DNA from: Aliiroseovarius sp. PrR006
Lineage (GTDB): Bacteria > Pseudomonadota > Alphaproteobacteria > Rhodobacterales > Rhodobacteraceae
Direction: 5' to 3'
Assembly: GCF_010500215.1 (NCBI RefSeq)
Contig: NZ_JAAGOY010000004.1
Location: forward strand, 868,001-932,000
Length of the DNA stretch: 64,000 bases
This document shows, in pieces, positions 8,645 through 16,828 of the stretch (position 1 is the stretch's first letter; each line of letters starts with the position of its first letter). Both the position numbers and the translations under genes were made by a program. The notes below the pieces were generated by a model. That model was not told the origin of the DNA. It searched no databases and saw only the letters and a program-made list of their open reading frames with translations.

Positions 8645-9476
8645 TCGAGGAGGCCCCCATTACCGCAAACACACAGCCATCCGTTAATAGCTCGGGTGGC
8701 GTCAAACACAACCCACGCGCGACATGCCACGCGACCAATACTTTGGGCACATAAGCGCGGGTTTCGGCATATGGGGGGATTCCGCCATGCTGGGTCACCG
8801 CATTTTCGCCCGCGTTATATCCGGCCAGTGCGAAGATCGGATCGCCTTTGAAATGCGTGATCAGCCATTCCAAATAGGCCACGCCACCTTTGATGTTCTG
8901 GGCTGGGTCCGTGCTGTCAGTCACGCCGAACCGTTCGGCGGTGGCCGGAATTAATTGCATCAGCCCCTCTGCCCCGGCTTCGCTAATGGCCTGTTCACGT
9001 CCCGCGCTTTCGACCGAGATTAAAGCAACCACCAGAGCCGGCGAGACCGGCGTCCCAACGGTGACGCGCAGGATCTCAGGTCCATGCGCGCGTGCAATAT
9101 CCTGCAGATGCTGCAATCTGGGCTTGGCGATTTCCTCACGTTGCGCGATCGCGCTGATGGCTTTTTGGATGTTCGCGGGACCGGTATCGGACAGCTTCGG
9201 AGACACGTCTTGCCAGAACCAATCCCATTCGGTCGGGGCGGGCAGAGAAAACTCGGTTTCCGCTGCAGGTTCAGAACTCGCTTTTTCTGGAACCGCAAGG
9301 GCTGCAGCCTGTTCCTCGGGATCGATCTGAACGGTCAGCCGCTTGCCCGCACCGGCCTGTGGGACAGTGACGCGTTTGAATGTGAACTCTGGGAATGGCG
9401 GTGGAGTTTCCTGCGCAAGGGCAACTCCAGCCAAACCAAGCGCCCAGAGGGCTCCGGTATACGTTAGTAGCCGCAT
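8637..9476 (-). CDS. Lytic transglycosylase with SLT domain
   Basis: A 279-residue exported muramidase. A signal peptide covers residues 1-21 (cleaved after ALAQ). About 100 residues of low complexity follow, then a Slt70-type domain: the catalytic Glu in ISVESAG, then GLMQLIPATAERFGV and LAGYNAGE. These match family 1 lytic transglycosylases, which cleave the MurNAc-GlcNAc bond with formation of the 1,6-anhydro product. It overlaps the downstream UbiA fusion gene by 8 nt on the same strand and diverges from the tad locus. A local cell wall opening for the pilus is conceivable but not shown. Confidence 0.9.
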   Translation of the reverse strand: MRLLTYTGALWALGLAGVALAQETPPPFPEFTFKRVTVPQAGAGKRLTVQIDPEEQAAALAVPEKASSEPAAETEFSLPAPTEWDWFWQDVSPKLSDTGPANIQKAISAIAQREEIAKPRLQHLQDIARAHGPEILRVTVGTPVSPALVVALISVESAGREQAISEAGAEGLMQLIPATAERFGVTDSTDPAQNIKGGVAYLEWLITHFKGDPIFALAGYNAGENAVTQHGGIPPYAETRAYVPKVLVAWHVARGLCLTPPELLTDGCVFAVMGASSNG

Positions 9477-9804
9477 TTTGCGGTTCTCTGCTCTATCTCG
9501 TTAACTGATTCACTTCTCGCAGATTGCGGAAAAAAGCGCTAGTTTTTCCTGAATTTCAGGAAGTTCGACACAATATTCAGCCAAAAGCACACAGAGCCTC
9601 CCTCACGCAACCTTCCAATTTAATTAGTATTAACAATGTATTACGAAGTGTGTGAAAAAAAATTCACTCGAAGCGAGAAAACGTACGAAACCCGCCCAAT
9701 TCTCGCCTTATTCCAAAGGCTTATTGTTGCCATGATGAGCGAAATGCGGGAGATCTCTCGTATAACGTTCACAAATCCTGAACGCCCAACCTGAGGAAGA
9801 TATT
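9477..9804. promoter_or_regulatory. AT-rich divergent control region of the tad locus
   Basis: This 328-bp region separates the lytic transglycosylase gene from the first pilin gene and is clearly more AT-rich than its surroundings. It holds a perfect 17-bp palindrome, TTCCTGAATTTCAGGAA (9546-9562). A TTAA-N6-TTAAC element (9620-9634) resembles a CtrA box but is one base short of the usual N7 spacing. I cannot place promoters with confidence. No small gene is evident. Confidence 0.5.
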
Positions 9805-9996
9805 ATGAAACTGTTCGAGATGATCAAAACCTTCAAAGCCGACGAAGACGGCGCTGTAACCGTAGACTGGGTCGTGCTGACCGCAGCAGTCGTTGGCCTC
9901 GGCATTGCCGTACTGACTTCGGTATCCGGCGGCACCACTTCGCTGGCCGACAAAATCTCGTCCACGCTGTCGGGCATGAGCATCATGTCTCACTAA
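9805..9996 (+). CDS. Flp-family type IVb pilin, copy 1
   Basis: A 63-residue prepilin. A short charged leader (MKLFEMIKTFKADEDG) is followed by the hydrophobic helix AVTVDWVVLTAAVVGLG. Cleavage after the Gly at residue 16 is expected from the Flp/TadV rule. The usual Glu at mature position 5 is Asp here, and the usual Tyr at 6 is Trp. The product should form the Tad pilus fibre after processing by the prepilin peptidase at 20323. A second copy lies 43 bp downstream and differs by one residue. GAGGAAG precedes the ATG. Confidence 0.88.
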   Translation: MKLFEMIKTFKADEDGAVTVDWVVLTAAVVGLGIAVLTSVSGGTTSLADKISSTLSGMSIMSH

Positions 9997-10039
9997 GGCC
10001 TCAGGGTTTGCGTTATTTAGCTAGTAAAAGGAAAGTACA

Positions 10040-10231
10040 ATGAAGCTTTTTGAGATGATCAAAACCTTTAAAGCCGACGAAGACGGCGCCGTAACCGTAG
10101 ACTGGGTCGTGCTGACCGCAGCAGTCGTTGGCCTCGGCATTGCCGTGCTAACCTCGGTTTCGGGCGGAACTACGTCGCTTGCTGACAAAATTTCGTCGAC
10201 CCTGTCTGGAATGAGCATTTTGTCTCATTAA
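10040..10231 (+). CDS. Flp-family type IVb pilin, copy 2
   Basis: A 63-residue pilin identical to copy 1 except Leu for Met near the C-terminus (SILSH against SIMSH). AAAGGAAAG lies just before the ATG. The two genes share an unbroken 56-bp identical core (9856-9911 and 10091-10146) but differ at many third positions outside it. A strong terminator 24 bp after the stop isolates the two pilin genes from cpaB, which allows high pilin expression. Confidence 0.88.
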   Translation: MKLFEMIKTFKADEDGAVTVDWVVLTAAVVGLGIAVLTSVSGGTTSLADKISSTLSGMSILSH

Positions 10232-10255
10232 TGTTGCCTAAACTAGAATACGGAA

Positions 10256-10279
10256 GCCGCGCCTTCGGGCGCGGCTTTT
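10256..10279 (+). terminator. Intrinsic terminator after the pilin pair
   Basis: Stem GCCGCGCC (10256-10263) and GGCGCGGC (10268-10275) closed by a UUCG tetraloop, then TTTTGCTTT. This is a very stable Rho-independent terminator. Confidence 0.95.
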
Positions 10280-10319
10280 GCTTTGGAAGAGAGCTTAAGT
10301 CAGCCATAGTGGCGCCGTC

Positions 10320-10373
10320 ACTCTACCAACCTTAAGATGTAGAGTTGACACTCTGAGCACATTTTCTCATTAA
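10320..10373 (+). promoter_or_regulatory. Candidate promoter and operator of the cpaB unit
   Basis: A perfect -35 hexamer TTGACA (10345-10350) is followed after 17 bp by the weaker CATTAA (10368-10373). A 7-bp inverted repeat, ACTCTAC (10320-10326) and GTAGAGT (10339-10345), abuts the -35 box and could be an operator. The cpaB start is about 155 bp downstream. This is read by eye only. Confidence 0.35.
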
Positions 10374-10527
10374 TTCAGTCGCCCATGCTTTATGGGCTGG
10401 AAATTATTGCCGTTTCCTGTGATTTTCACCCGGACACTGCGTATTGTCTCTGATTTGGACGAAATCCTCTGATGCAGACAGGTTCAAGCTCGCAGGCGGC
10501 AGATTGATATACACGAAAGGAATTCGG

Positions 10528-11364
10528 ATGCGCTTGATTTTCGGACTAGTCTTGGTGGTTGGTATCGGCTTGGCTGGCTTTGCCGTTTATATGGCGCGCG
10601 ATTTCATTGGGGGATATCAGGCACAGCTGGACGCCGAACGCGCGGCGCGCGTGGCAGTCATTCCTACCGTTGAAGTCTTTGTGGTCAACCGGACGTTGCG
10701 TTATGGTCAACAAATCACAGCCAAAGACCTTCGCGTGGTGAAGTGGCCCGAAAACGCTATCCCGGAAGGAACGTTCCGAAAAATCGAAGACATTTTCCCT
10801 GAAGGCGAGCGGAAATTCCGCACTGTGATCCGCGCCATGGAAAAAGGCGAGGCCCTGATGACAGTGAAGGTGTCACGTCCCGGCGCCGATGCAGGGGTTT
10901 CGTCACGCCTGACCCAAGGCATGCGCGCCTTCGCCATTCGCGTGGATGTCAGCTCGGGCGTGTCCGGCTTCCTGCGCCCTGGGGACCGTGTTGATGTGTA
11001 TTGGTCAGGCACGGGGGTAAATTCAGTTGGCGAATCCGAGGCCATCACCAAGCTGATCCTAGCCAACGTAGACTTGATCGCCGTGGACCAAATTGCCGAC
11101 AACGACCGAACCGCCCCTACCATCGCGCGGACGATCACCGTCGAGGTCACGCCTCGACAGGTTGCAGCACTGGCTCAGGCGCAGGCCAGCGGGCGCTTGT
11201 CTCTGGCCCTAGTTGGTGCACAGGACGAAACGACCACAGACGCTGTCGAGGTTGGCCAAGGCGAGATCATCGGCGAGATCAATGCGCCCCAGAAGCAAAG
11301 CTGCTCGGTCCGTACGCGTCGCGGCGCCGAGATCATCGAAACCCCCATTCCCTGCCCCAACTAA
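10528..11364 (+). CDS. cpaB: Flp pilus assembly protein CpaB/RcpC
   Basis: A 278-residue protein with an N-terminal membrane anchor (about residues 4-20). A SAF-like domain follows (VEVFVVNRTLRYGQQITAKDL), then the CpaB/RcpC region with RPGDRVDVYW. Family members sit in the periplasm next to the secretin and are needed for stable pilus assembly. I chose the ATG at 10528 because GAAAGGAATTCGG stands directly before it and the anchor starts there; the frame is open further upstream. It lies 3' of the pilin terminator and 5' of the secretin gene. Confidence 0.88.
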   Translation: MRLIFGLVLVVGIGLAGFAVYMARDFIGGYQAQLDAERAARVAVIPTVEVFVVNRTLRYGQQITAKDLRVVKWPENAIPEGTFRKIEDIFPEGERKFRTVIRAMEKGEALMTVKVSRPGADAGVSSRLTQGMRAFAIRVDVSSGVSGFLRPGDRVDVYWSGTGVNSVGESEAITKLILANVDLIAVDQIADNDRTAPTIARTITVEVTPRQVAALAQAQASGRLSLALVGAQDETTTDAVEVGQGEIIGEINAPQKQSCSVRTRRGAEIIETPIPCPN

Positions 11365-11383
11365 GGCAAGCCAGAAAAGTTCC

Positions 11384-11435
11384 GGCCGGGGCCAAACAGA
11401 ATAAGTGTTGCGTTCGGCACACATAAGCCCCGGCC
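11384..11435. other. Long-loop inverted repeat between cpaB and cpaC
   Basis: GGCCGGGGC (11384-11392) can pair with GCCCCGGCC (11427-11435) across a 34-nt loop. A smaller hairpin, GTCGCA-GTGT-TGCGAC, lies at 11471-11486. No T run follows. The role is unknown; an RNA processing or attenuation site in the cpaBC message is possible. Confidence 0.4.
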
Positions 11436-11598
11436 TTAACGTCATTGATTGTTGATTTTTCAGTCAATCCGTCGCAGTGTTGCGACTAATAAGCGGTGAT
11501 TGCCCCGACAAGAGGGCTACATTGTCAACGAGCAAAGGGGAAATCCTGTCAGCGGCAGGTACCTCCAAACATATACGTGATCAGAGAGGCAGGATCAC

Positions 11599-13008
11599 AT
11601 GAAGATCGATCGTTTTATCAAGGCGGCCCTATTGGGTCTGTCGTTAGGAGTTGGAACCGCACCTGTAGCAGGTTTTGCGGAAACTCTTCGTGTTACTGAC
11701 ACCGGCCCATCGCGCGCATTGAAGGTTCCAATGAACCGCGCCGTAGTCGTTGAAAGCGACAATCCATTTGCGGAACTTTCCATTGCAAATCCCGGCATCG
11801 CAGACATTTCGACCCTGTCTGACCGCACAATTTATGTGCTGGGCAAGACCCCCGGACGCACCACGCTGACCCTTCTGGGCCCGGATGGTAAGCTCCTGAG
11901 CAACGTCGAAGTGCACGTCACGCCGGATATCAGCGAATTCAAAGAGCGTCTGCGCCAGATCCTTCCGGGTGAAGGCATTGAAGTGCGCACCGCCAATGAC
12001 GGCATCGTGTTGTCTGGCGTAGTTAGCTCTCCACAACAAATGGCGCTGGCCCTAGATCTGGCGAACCGCTACGCGCCCCAGCGCGTATCGAACATGATGA
12101 ACGTGGGTGGCACACAGCAGGTGATGCTGAAAGTACGCTTTGCCGAAATGAACCGCTCGGTGCGCAAGGCGCTGTCGAGTTCCCTAGCGTTCTCTGGCGG
12201 CCTCTCACCAACCAGTCCTCAGGCTGCGACCGGCGTAGGGCTTAGCCAGGGCGCAAGCTTGCTGGATACAACGCAGACAACAACGGTTGCAGATGCTGAA
12301 GGCGCTTTCAAAATTGGTTTCGGCGCTGGCAGCTTCCAAGTCGGCATTCTATTGGAAGCCCTTGAAACCAAAGGCGTCGTGCGCACATTGGCCGAGCCGA
12401 ACCTGACGGCCTTGTCAGGTCAGGAAGCGGCCTTCCTTGCCGGTGGCGAATACCCCATTCCGGTAAAAGACGACGATGGGGTCGCCATCGAATACAAGCC
12501 CATCGGTGTTGAGCTGAACTTCACCCCAACAGTGTTGAATGACGACGTCATCAATCTGCAAATGAAAGCTGCAGTGTCGGGCGTAGAGGGGGTTGTCAAT
12601 GTCGGCAACGGCTACGACGCCGTCACATTCCGCCGCCGCGAAACATCGACGACGGTTGAACTAAGAGATGGTGAAAGCTTTGCGATCGCAGGCCTGATCG
12701 AAGACGACTTCCGCGACGCAATCGGCACGGTCCCGTGGCTTGGCGATCTGCCGGTTCTGGGTGCCCTCTTCCGCTCGACGGAATACGAGCGCCGCCAGTC
12801 GGAACTGGTCATCATTGTCTCGGCGCACCTCGTCTCCCCCACCCGCGGTGAATTCCTGGCCGTCCCGACTGACCGCATTCGCCCCCCGTCCGAAAAAGGC
12901 CTGTTCCTATTTGGCAAAACAGCCAAAGCCACTTCCCCGACGACGGGTGTTGCTGCTGAGATTGCCAAACAAGACTTTTCGGGGTCTTACGGCTACGTGA
13001 TGGAATAA
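11599..13008 (+). CDS. cpaC: Flp pilus secretin CpaC/RcpA
   Basis: A 469-residue outer membrane secretin. A signal peptide spans about residues 1-28. The N-terminal part (about 35-105) is the secretin-associated domain with VVVESDNPFAELSIANP, then a BON-like region (about 110-160). The secretin core contains VPWLGDLPVLGALFRS (about 378-393), the family signature, and a final SELVIIVSAHLVSP. It forms the outer membrane channel for the Flp pilus. The next gene starts 10 nt after the stop. Confidence 0.93.
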   Translation: MKIDRFIKAALLGLSLGVGTAPVAGFAETLRVTDTGPSRALKVPMNRAVVVESDNPFAELSIANPGIADISTLSDRTIYVLGKTPGRTTLTLLGPDGKLLSNVEVHVTPDISEFKERLRQILPGEGIEVRTANDGIVLSGVVSSPQQMALALDLANRYAPQRVSNMMNVGGTQQVMLKVRFAEMNRSVRKALSSSLAFSGGLSPTSPQAATGVGLSQGASLLDTTQTTTVADAEGAFKIGFGAGSFQVGILLEALETKGVVRTLAEPNLTALSGQEAAFLAGGEYPIPVKDDDGVAIEYKPIGVELNFTPTVLNDDVINLQMKAAVSGVEGVVNVGNGYDAVTFRRRETSTTVELRDGESFAIAGLIEDDFRDAIGTVPWLGDLPVLGALFRSTEYERRQSELVIIVSAHLVSPTRGEFLAVPTDRIRPPSEKGLFLFGKTAKATSPTTGVAAEIAKQDFSGSYGYVME

Positions 13009-13018
13009 GGATAGTGAC

Positions 13019-13681
13019 ATGAAACGGATCAAACCCATTATCGCCGCCACGTCAGTTATCGCAGTTCTTTCGGGATGCGCGGACAACCCTCAGGCGATGC
13101 ACTTCTGGCTGAACGAAGCTGGTGGAAGTCTGGATGAAGGTGGCTTCGGCACTCCGACCGCACACAACTTTGGCGTCCAGACCGGACAGATCAACGTTGT
13201 GCAAGCTCTCGCGGAACGTTTTAGCCGCGAAGTTGGAGACACGGTGAACTTCGAGTTCAATAAAGCCAATCTGACACCCGAAGCGCGGCGTATTCTGGAC
13301 ACGCAGGCGACTTGGATCCTGCAATTCCCGGAAATTCGCTTCCGCGTCTACGGTCACACCGACCTTGTTGGATCGACCGCATATAACAAACGCCTCGGCA
13401 TGCGCCGCGCGCGTGCGGTTGTGAACTATCTGGTGTCGCGCGGCATCAGCCGTTCGCGCCTTGAGGCTGTCGTCAGCTATGGTGAAACCCGCCCGCTGAT
13501 CCAGACCGATCAGCGAGAGCTGCGCAACCGCCGCACCGTGACCGAGGTCAGTGGCTTTGCCAACAACCGAAAGGCCACGCTGCTTGACGGCAAGTATGCT
13601 GCAATCATCAACCGACAGTATATTGCAAGCGCGGTGCCGCCCCCCCAAATTGCGCAGGGTGGTACCGGATCGGTCGAGTAA
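13019..13681 (+). CDS. OmpA-family lipoprotein of the tad locus
   Basis: A 220-residue protein with a lipobox (VLSGC, Cys at about 20) and a C-terminal OmpA/MotB-like peptidoglycan-binding domain (about 80-180). That domain shows F-E-F-N-K-A-N-L, VYGHTDLVGSTAYN and LGMRRARAVVNYL. It stands where cpaD, a small lipoprotein, stands in Caulobacter-type tad loci. It may anchor the secretin to peptidoglycan in place of CpaD (inference from position). The tail after about residue 180 is low complexity. A terminator follows. Confidence 0.85.
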   Translation: MKRIKPIIAATSVIAVLSGCADNPQAMHFWLNEAGGSLDEGGFGTPTAHNFGVQTGQINVVQALAERFSREVGDTVNFEFNKANLTPEARRILDTQATWILQFPEIRFRVYGHTDLVGSTAYNKRLGMRRARAVVNYLVSRGISRSRLEAVVSYGETRPLIQTDQRELRNRRTVTEVSGFANNRKATLLDGKYAAIINRQYIASAVPPPQIAQGGTGSVE

Positions 13682-14093
13682 CTTCACATCAAAATGTGAC
13701 AGAAAGGGGCGCGCGAAAGAGTGCGCCCCTTTTCCTTTGCGACAGGGCATCTGCTTACCTGTTCAACAGCTGACTACTTCGCAAAGCTTGGTCGAGCATT
13801 TAGTTTATTTCTTTCGATATCAATGCTATAGTCAGAAGGATTGAGGCAAGAACGACTCTGAAAAAAGGTGACAAGCTCGTTCGTAAGGGCGAAACAGATA
13901 CTTTCCAATTGGGCACACTGTCCATAAAATGCGGATAATAAAGGCTGAGGGCCGCATTCTTGCCTAGATTCCCTGCAACGGTTCACTCCGCCAGGGCGCT
14001 ATTTGTTTGTGTGTGTGCGATTCGCAATTAACGAGAGAACCCGGTCGTCAGATCCGAAAGGGCCGCAATGCCGGATATGAAAGGAACAAGGAA
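13682..14093 (+). promoter_or_regulatory. 412-bp intergenic region upstream of cpaE
   Basis: After the terminator the sequence turns AT-rich. TGCTATAGT (13824-13832) looks like an extended -10 element, and GGATAATAA near 13933 is a second candidate. A 7-bp inverted repeat, AATGCGG / CCGCATT, lies at 13928-13958. I see no small gene or known RNA. It most likely carries the promoter for the cpaE-to-tadV unit. Confidence 0.35.
13703..13732 (+). terminator. Intrinsic terminator after the OmpA-type gene
   Basis: Stem AAAGGGGCGC (13703-13712) and GCGCCCCTTT (13723-13732) with a 10-nt loop, followed by TCCTTT. It ends the cpaB-cpaC-ompA unit, so cpaE needs its own promoter. A weaker hairpin (TCACAT / ATGTGA) lies at 13684-13699. 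Confidence 0.85.
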
Positions 14094-15341
14094 ATGAGTG
14101 GCAGCGCCGAGCTACAATCTGATCCCGAACCGATCACCGCCTGCACAGTCTCGCGAGATGTGCAGAATTTCGACCTTCTGATTGAAGATATGGAGGCCGA
14201 GCTGGGTGAGGCTTGGGGCGACCTTCCGCTTGAAGACGCTGTTGCATTCTTTGAACAGCCTGATGGCAAAGACCTTGAATTCATCGCCATGGCGCTGGAC
14301 GATCAGGACGAGGCAGACCTCAGCACCGTTGCGGCAGTGATCAAAGCCGCTGTGCAGCGAAACATCAAAGTGATCGTTATCGCCGAAGAGGTCAGCCCGA
14401 TTGCGCTGCACCAGTTGCTAAAACTGGGTGCCGAAGAATTCGTCCCCTACCCGCTTCCCGATGGCGCGCTTCATGACGCGATCAAGCGTATGCGTGAAAA
14501 AGAGGTCGCGCCCGTCGCCCATGCCGCCCCCCCGGAACACGCGCCCCGAAAGTCTACGGGAAATCGCGAAGCCGTCATTCTGGCCGTTCAACCTATGGCA
14601 GGTGGCACCGGTGCGACCACATTCGCTGTCAACTTGGCCTGGGAACTGACCCAAGTAGAGAAAACGACCCCACCGCGTGTGTGTCTGCTGGATTTCGGCC
14701 TTCAGTTCGGATCAACCGCCACCTATCTTGATCTACCACGCCGCGACGTCGTCTATGAGCTGCTGACCGACACGGAAATGATGGATCAGGAAATCTTCAT
14801 GCAGGCCCTTCTGACTTATGAAGACCGCCTGCACGTCCTGACCGCTCCGCCCGATATTCTTCCGTTGGACATGATCACCGTTGAGGACGTCGAGCGGATC
14901 GTTGAAATGGCACGGACCAATTTCGACTATGTCATCATCGACATGCCCAACACGTTGGTCCAATGGACCGAAACGGTACTGCAAGCCGCGCATGTCTATT
15001 TCGTGACGCTGGAACTTGACCTGCGCTCGGCGCAAAATACGTTGCGCATGATCAAAGCGTTGAAAGCCGAAGAGCTGCCGGTTGAGAAACTGCGCTATGT
15101 TCTCAACCGCTCCCCGAAATTTACGGATTTGTCGGGCAAATCGCGCGTGAAACGATTGGCGGAAAGCCTCGATATTTCGATCGAGCTGATGCTACCCGAC
15201 GGGGGTAAGCAGGTGCCAGAGTCAGGGGACCACGGCGCTCCACTGGCCAACTCCGCTCCGAAGAACGTGTTGCGCAAAGAAATGCAGAAACTTGCAAAAT
15301 CCGTGCATGACCTGAACCAGGCTGACGTCGCAGCCCAGTAA
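14094..15341 (+). CDS. cpaE: Flp pilus localisation protein CpaE/TadZ
   Basis: A 415-residue protein with a receiver-like N-terminal half (about 20-145) and a MinD/ParA-like ATPase half (about 160-400). The P-loop region reads MAGGTGATT (168-176): both the signature Lys and the P-loop Lys of MinD-type ATPases are Ala. The Walker B-like VIIDMPN is present. TadZ/CpaE proteins place the pilus machinery at the pole. I chose the ATG at 14094 for the AAGGAACAAGGAA before it; the frame is open 29 codons further upstream. cpaF follows after 15 nt. Confidence 0.9.
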   Translation: MSGSAELQSDPEPITACTVSRDVQNFDLLIEDMEAELGEAWGDLPLEDAVAFFEQPDGKDLEFIAMALDDQDEADLSTVAAVIKAAVQRNIKVIVIAEEVSPIALHQLLKLGAEEFVPYPLPDGALHDAIKRMREKEVAPVAHAAPPEHAPRKSTGNREAVILAVQPMAGGTGATTFAVNLAWELTQVEKTTPPRVCLLDFGLQFGSTATYLDLPRRDVVYELLTDTEMMDQEIFMQALLTYEDRLHVLTAPPDILPLDMITVEDVERIVEMARTNFDYVIIDMPNTLVQWTETVLQAAHVYFVTLELDLRSAQNTLRMIKALKAEELPVEKLRYVLNRSPKFTDLSGKSRVKRLAESLDISIELMLPDGGKQVPESGDHGAPLANSAPKNVLRKEMQKLAKSVHDLNQADVAAQ

Positions 15342-15356
15342 TCTATCGGAGGCAAC

Positions 15357-16826
15357 ATGTTCTCGCGTTATAAGAAACCAGCCAAGCCTCAAGCCAAAGG
15401 GGGCAGCCCACTGGCCGCATTGGATGGCCGGCAGATCGAAGAAGGTATCATCTCGGCCCCGCCCAAACAGGCAGCCGCCCCAAGGGTGAAAGCCCCAGAG
15501 CCGGTCAAACCTAAGGCCCCCGCAGCCGCGGCCCCGTCTGACAAGGAACGCAAGCGCAAGGAACGTCTGTCTGAAATCAAGACCGAACTTCACAAAGAGC
15601 TTCTGGACAACCTGAACCTGAGCGCACTCGACGGTGCTTCGGAAAAGGATCTTCGCGCAGAAATCACTGATATTTCATCAGAATTTTTGACAACGCGCGA
15701 CGTGGTTCTGACCCGCGACGAACGATTAATTCTGAACCAGGAACTGTATGACGAGGTTAAGGGCCTGGGTCCGCTGGAACCCCTTCTGCAGGACGAAACC
15801 GTCAACGATATCTTGGTAAACGGCCCACAGCAGGTTTTCATCGAACGCGATGGTAAGCTTGAACTGACCGACGTGGCCTTTAAGGATGAACGTCACCTTC
15901 TGCGCATCATCGACAAGATCGTTTCGGCTGTTGGCCGTCGTGTCGACGAACAGAACCCGCATGTCGATGCGCGCCTTGCCGATGGCTCGCGCTTCAACGC
16001 GATGGTCCCCCCGATTGCGGTGGATGGCTCGCTGGTCTCTATTCGTAAGTTCAAAAAAGACAAGCTGGGCATCAACGAGCTGGTGAATTTCGGCGCCTTT
16101 TCCGAGGAAATGGCCGCCTATCTTCAGGCCGCAGTTGCCACCCGCCTGAACGTGATCGTGTCCGGTGGTACGGGCTCGGGTAAAACGACCACGCTGAACG
16201 CCCTGTCGTCCTTCATCGACGACAGTGAGCGCATCCTGACCATCGAGGATACGGCAGAACTTCAGCTGCAACAGACCCATGTGGGCCGTATGGAAAGCCG
16301 CCCGGCAAACGTCGAAGGCAAAGGCGCGGTCAGCCAGCGTGACTGTCTGAAAAACGCGCTACGTATGCGTCCTGACCGCATCATCGTGGGTGAGACGCGC
16401 GGCGAAGAAGTTATCGACATGCTGCAAGCTATGAACACCGGTCACGATGGGTCGATGACGACGATCCACGCGAACTCGGCACGTGATGCTGTGTCGCGTC
16501 TGGAAAACATGGTTGCGATGGCCGGGATCGAAATGCCAATCAAAGCCATCCGCAGCCAGATCGCCTCGGCTGTGAACCTGATTGTGCAGGCCAGCCGTCT
16601 TCAGGACGGGTCACGTCGCATGGTCTCGATCACCGAAATCACCGGCATGGAAGGCGAAGTTATCTCGATGCAGGAAGTGTTCCGCTATGAGCGCCTAGGG
16701 CTCGCGCCGGATGGTAAAATCATCGGGCGCTTCAACGCGACCGGTGTCCGGTCCCACTATGCCGAACGCTTCCGCCAGTGGGGTTACGACCTGCCCGCAT
16801 CGATCTACGAGCCTTGGAGCGACTGA
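15357..16826 (+). CDS. cpaF: Flp pilus motor ATPase CpaF/TadA
   Basis: A 489-residue secretion ATPase of the GspE/VirB11 superfamily. After a Pro/Ala-rich N-terminus (to about 65) come the N-terminal domain and the ATPase core. The core has [14 protein letters not shown] (Walker A, about 267-280), the Asp box with [29 protein letters not shown] (Walker B region) and the His box [10 protein letters not shown]. It powers both extension and retraction of Tad pili. GGAGG lies 6 nt before the ATG. The tadB start follows 2 nt after the stop. Confidence 0.95.
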   Translation: MFSRYKKPAKPQAKGGSPLAALDGRQIEEGIISAPPKQAAAPRVKAPEPVKPKAPAAAAPSDKERKRKERLSEIKTELHKELLDNLNLSALDGASEKDLRAEITDISSEFLTTRDVVLTRDERLILNQELYDEVKGLGPLEPLLQDETVNDILVNGPQQVFIERDGKLELTDVAFKDERHLLRIIDKIVSAVGRRVDEQNPHVDARLADGSRFNAMVPPIAVDGSLVSIRKFKKDKLGINELVNFGAFSEEMAAYLQAAVATRLNVIVSGGTGSGKTTTLNALSSFIDDSERILTIEDTAELQLQQTHVGRMESRPANVEGKGAVSQRDCLKNALRMRPDRIIVGETRGEEVIDMLQAMNTGHDGSMTTIHANSARDAVSRLENMVAMAGIEMPIKAIRSQIASAVNLIVQASRLQDGSRRMVSITEITGMEGEVISMQEVFRYERLGLAPDGKIIGRFNATGVRSHYAERFRQWGYDLPASIYEPWSD

Positions 16827-16828
16827 TC

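Larger units (their letters stand above)
9805..10231 (+). repeat. Tandem duplication of the pilin gene
   Basis: Two copies in direct orientation with a period of 235 bp. Identity is complete across the 56-bp core that encodes the cleavage site and the N-terminal helix, and lower at the two ends, mostly at synonymous sites. Confidence 0.95.

Noticed and set aside
9620-9634. Full CtrA binding site upstream of the pilins
   Set aside because: The two TTAA halves are spaced by six bases, not the seven of the consensus, so I keep it only as a weak candidate.
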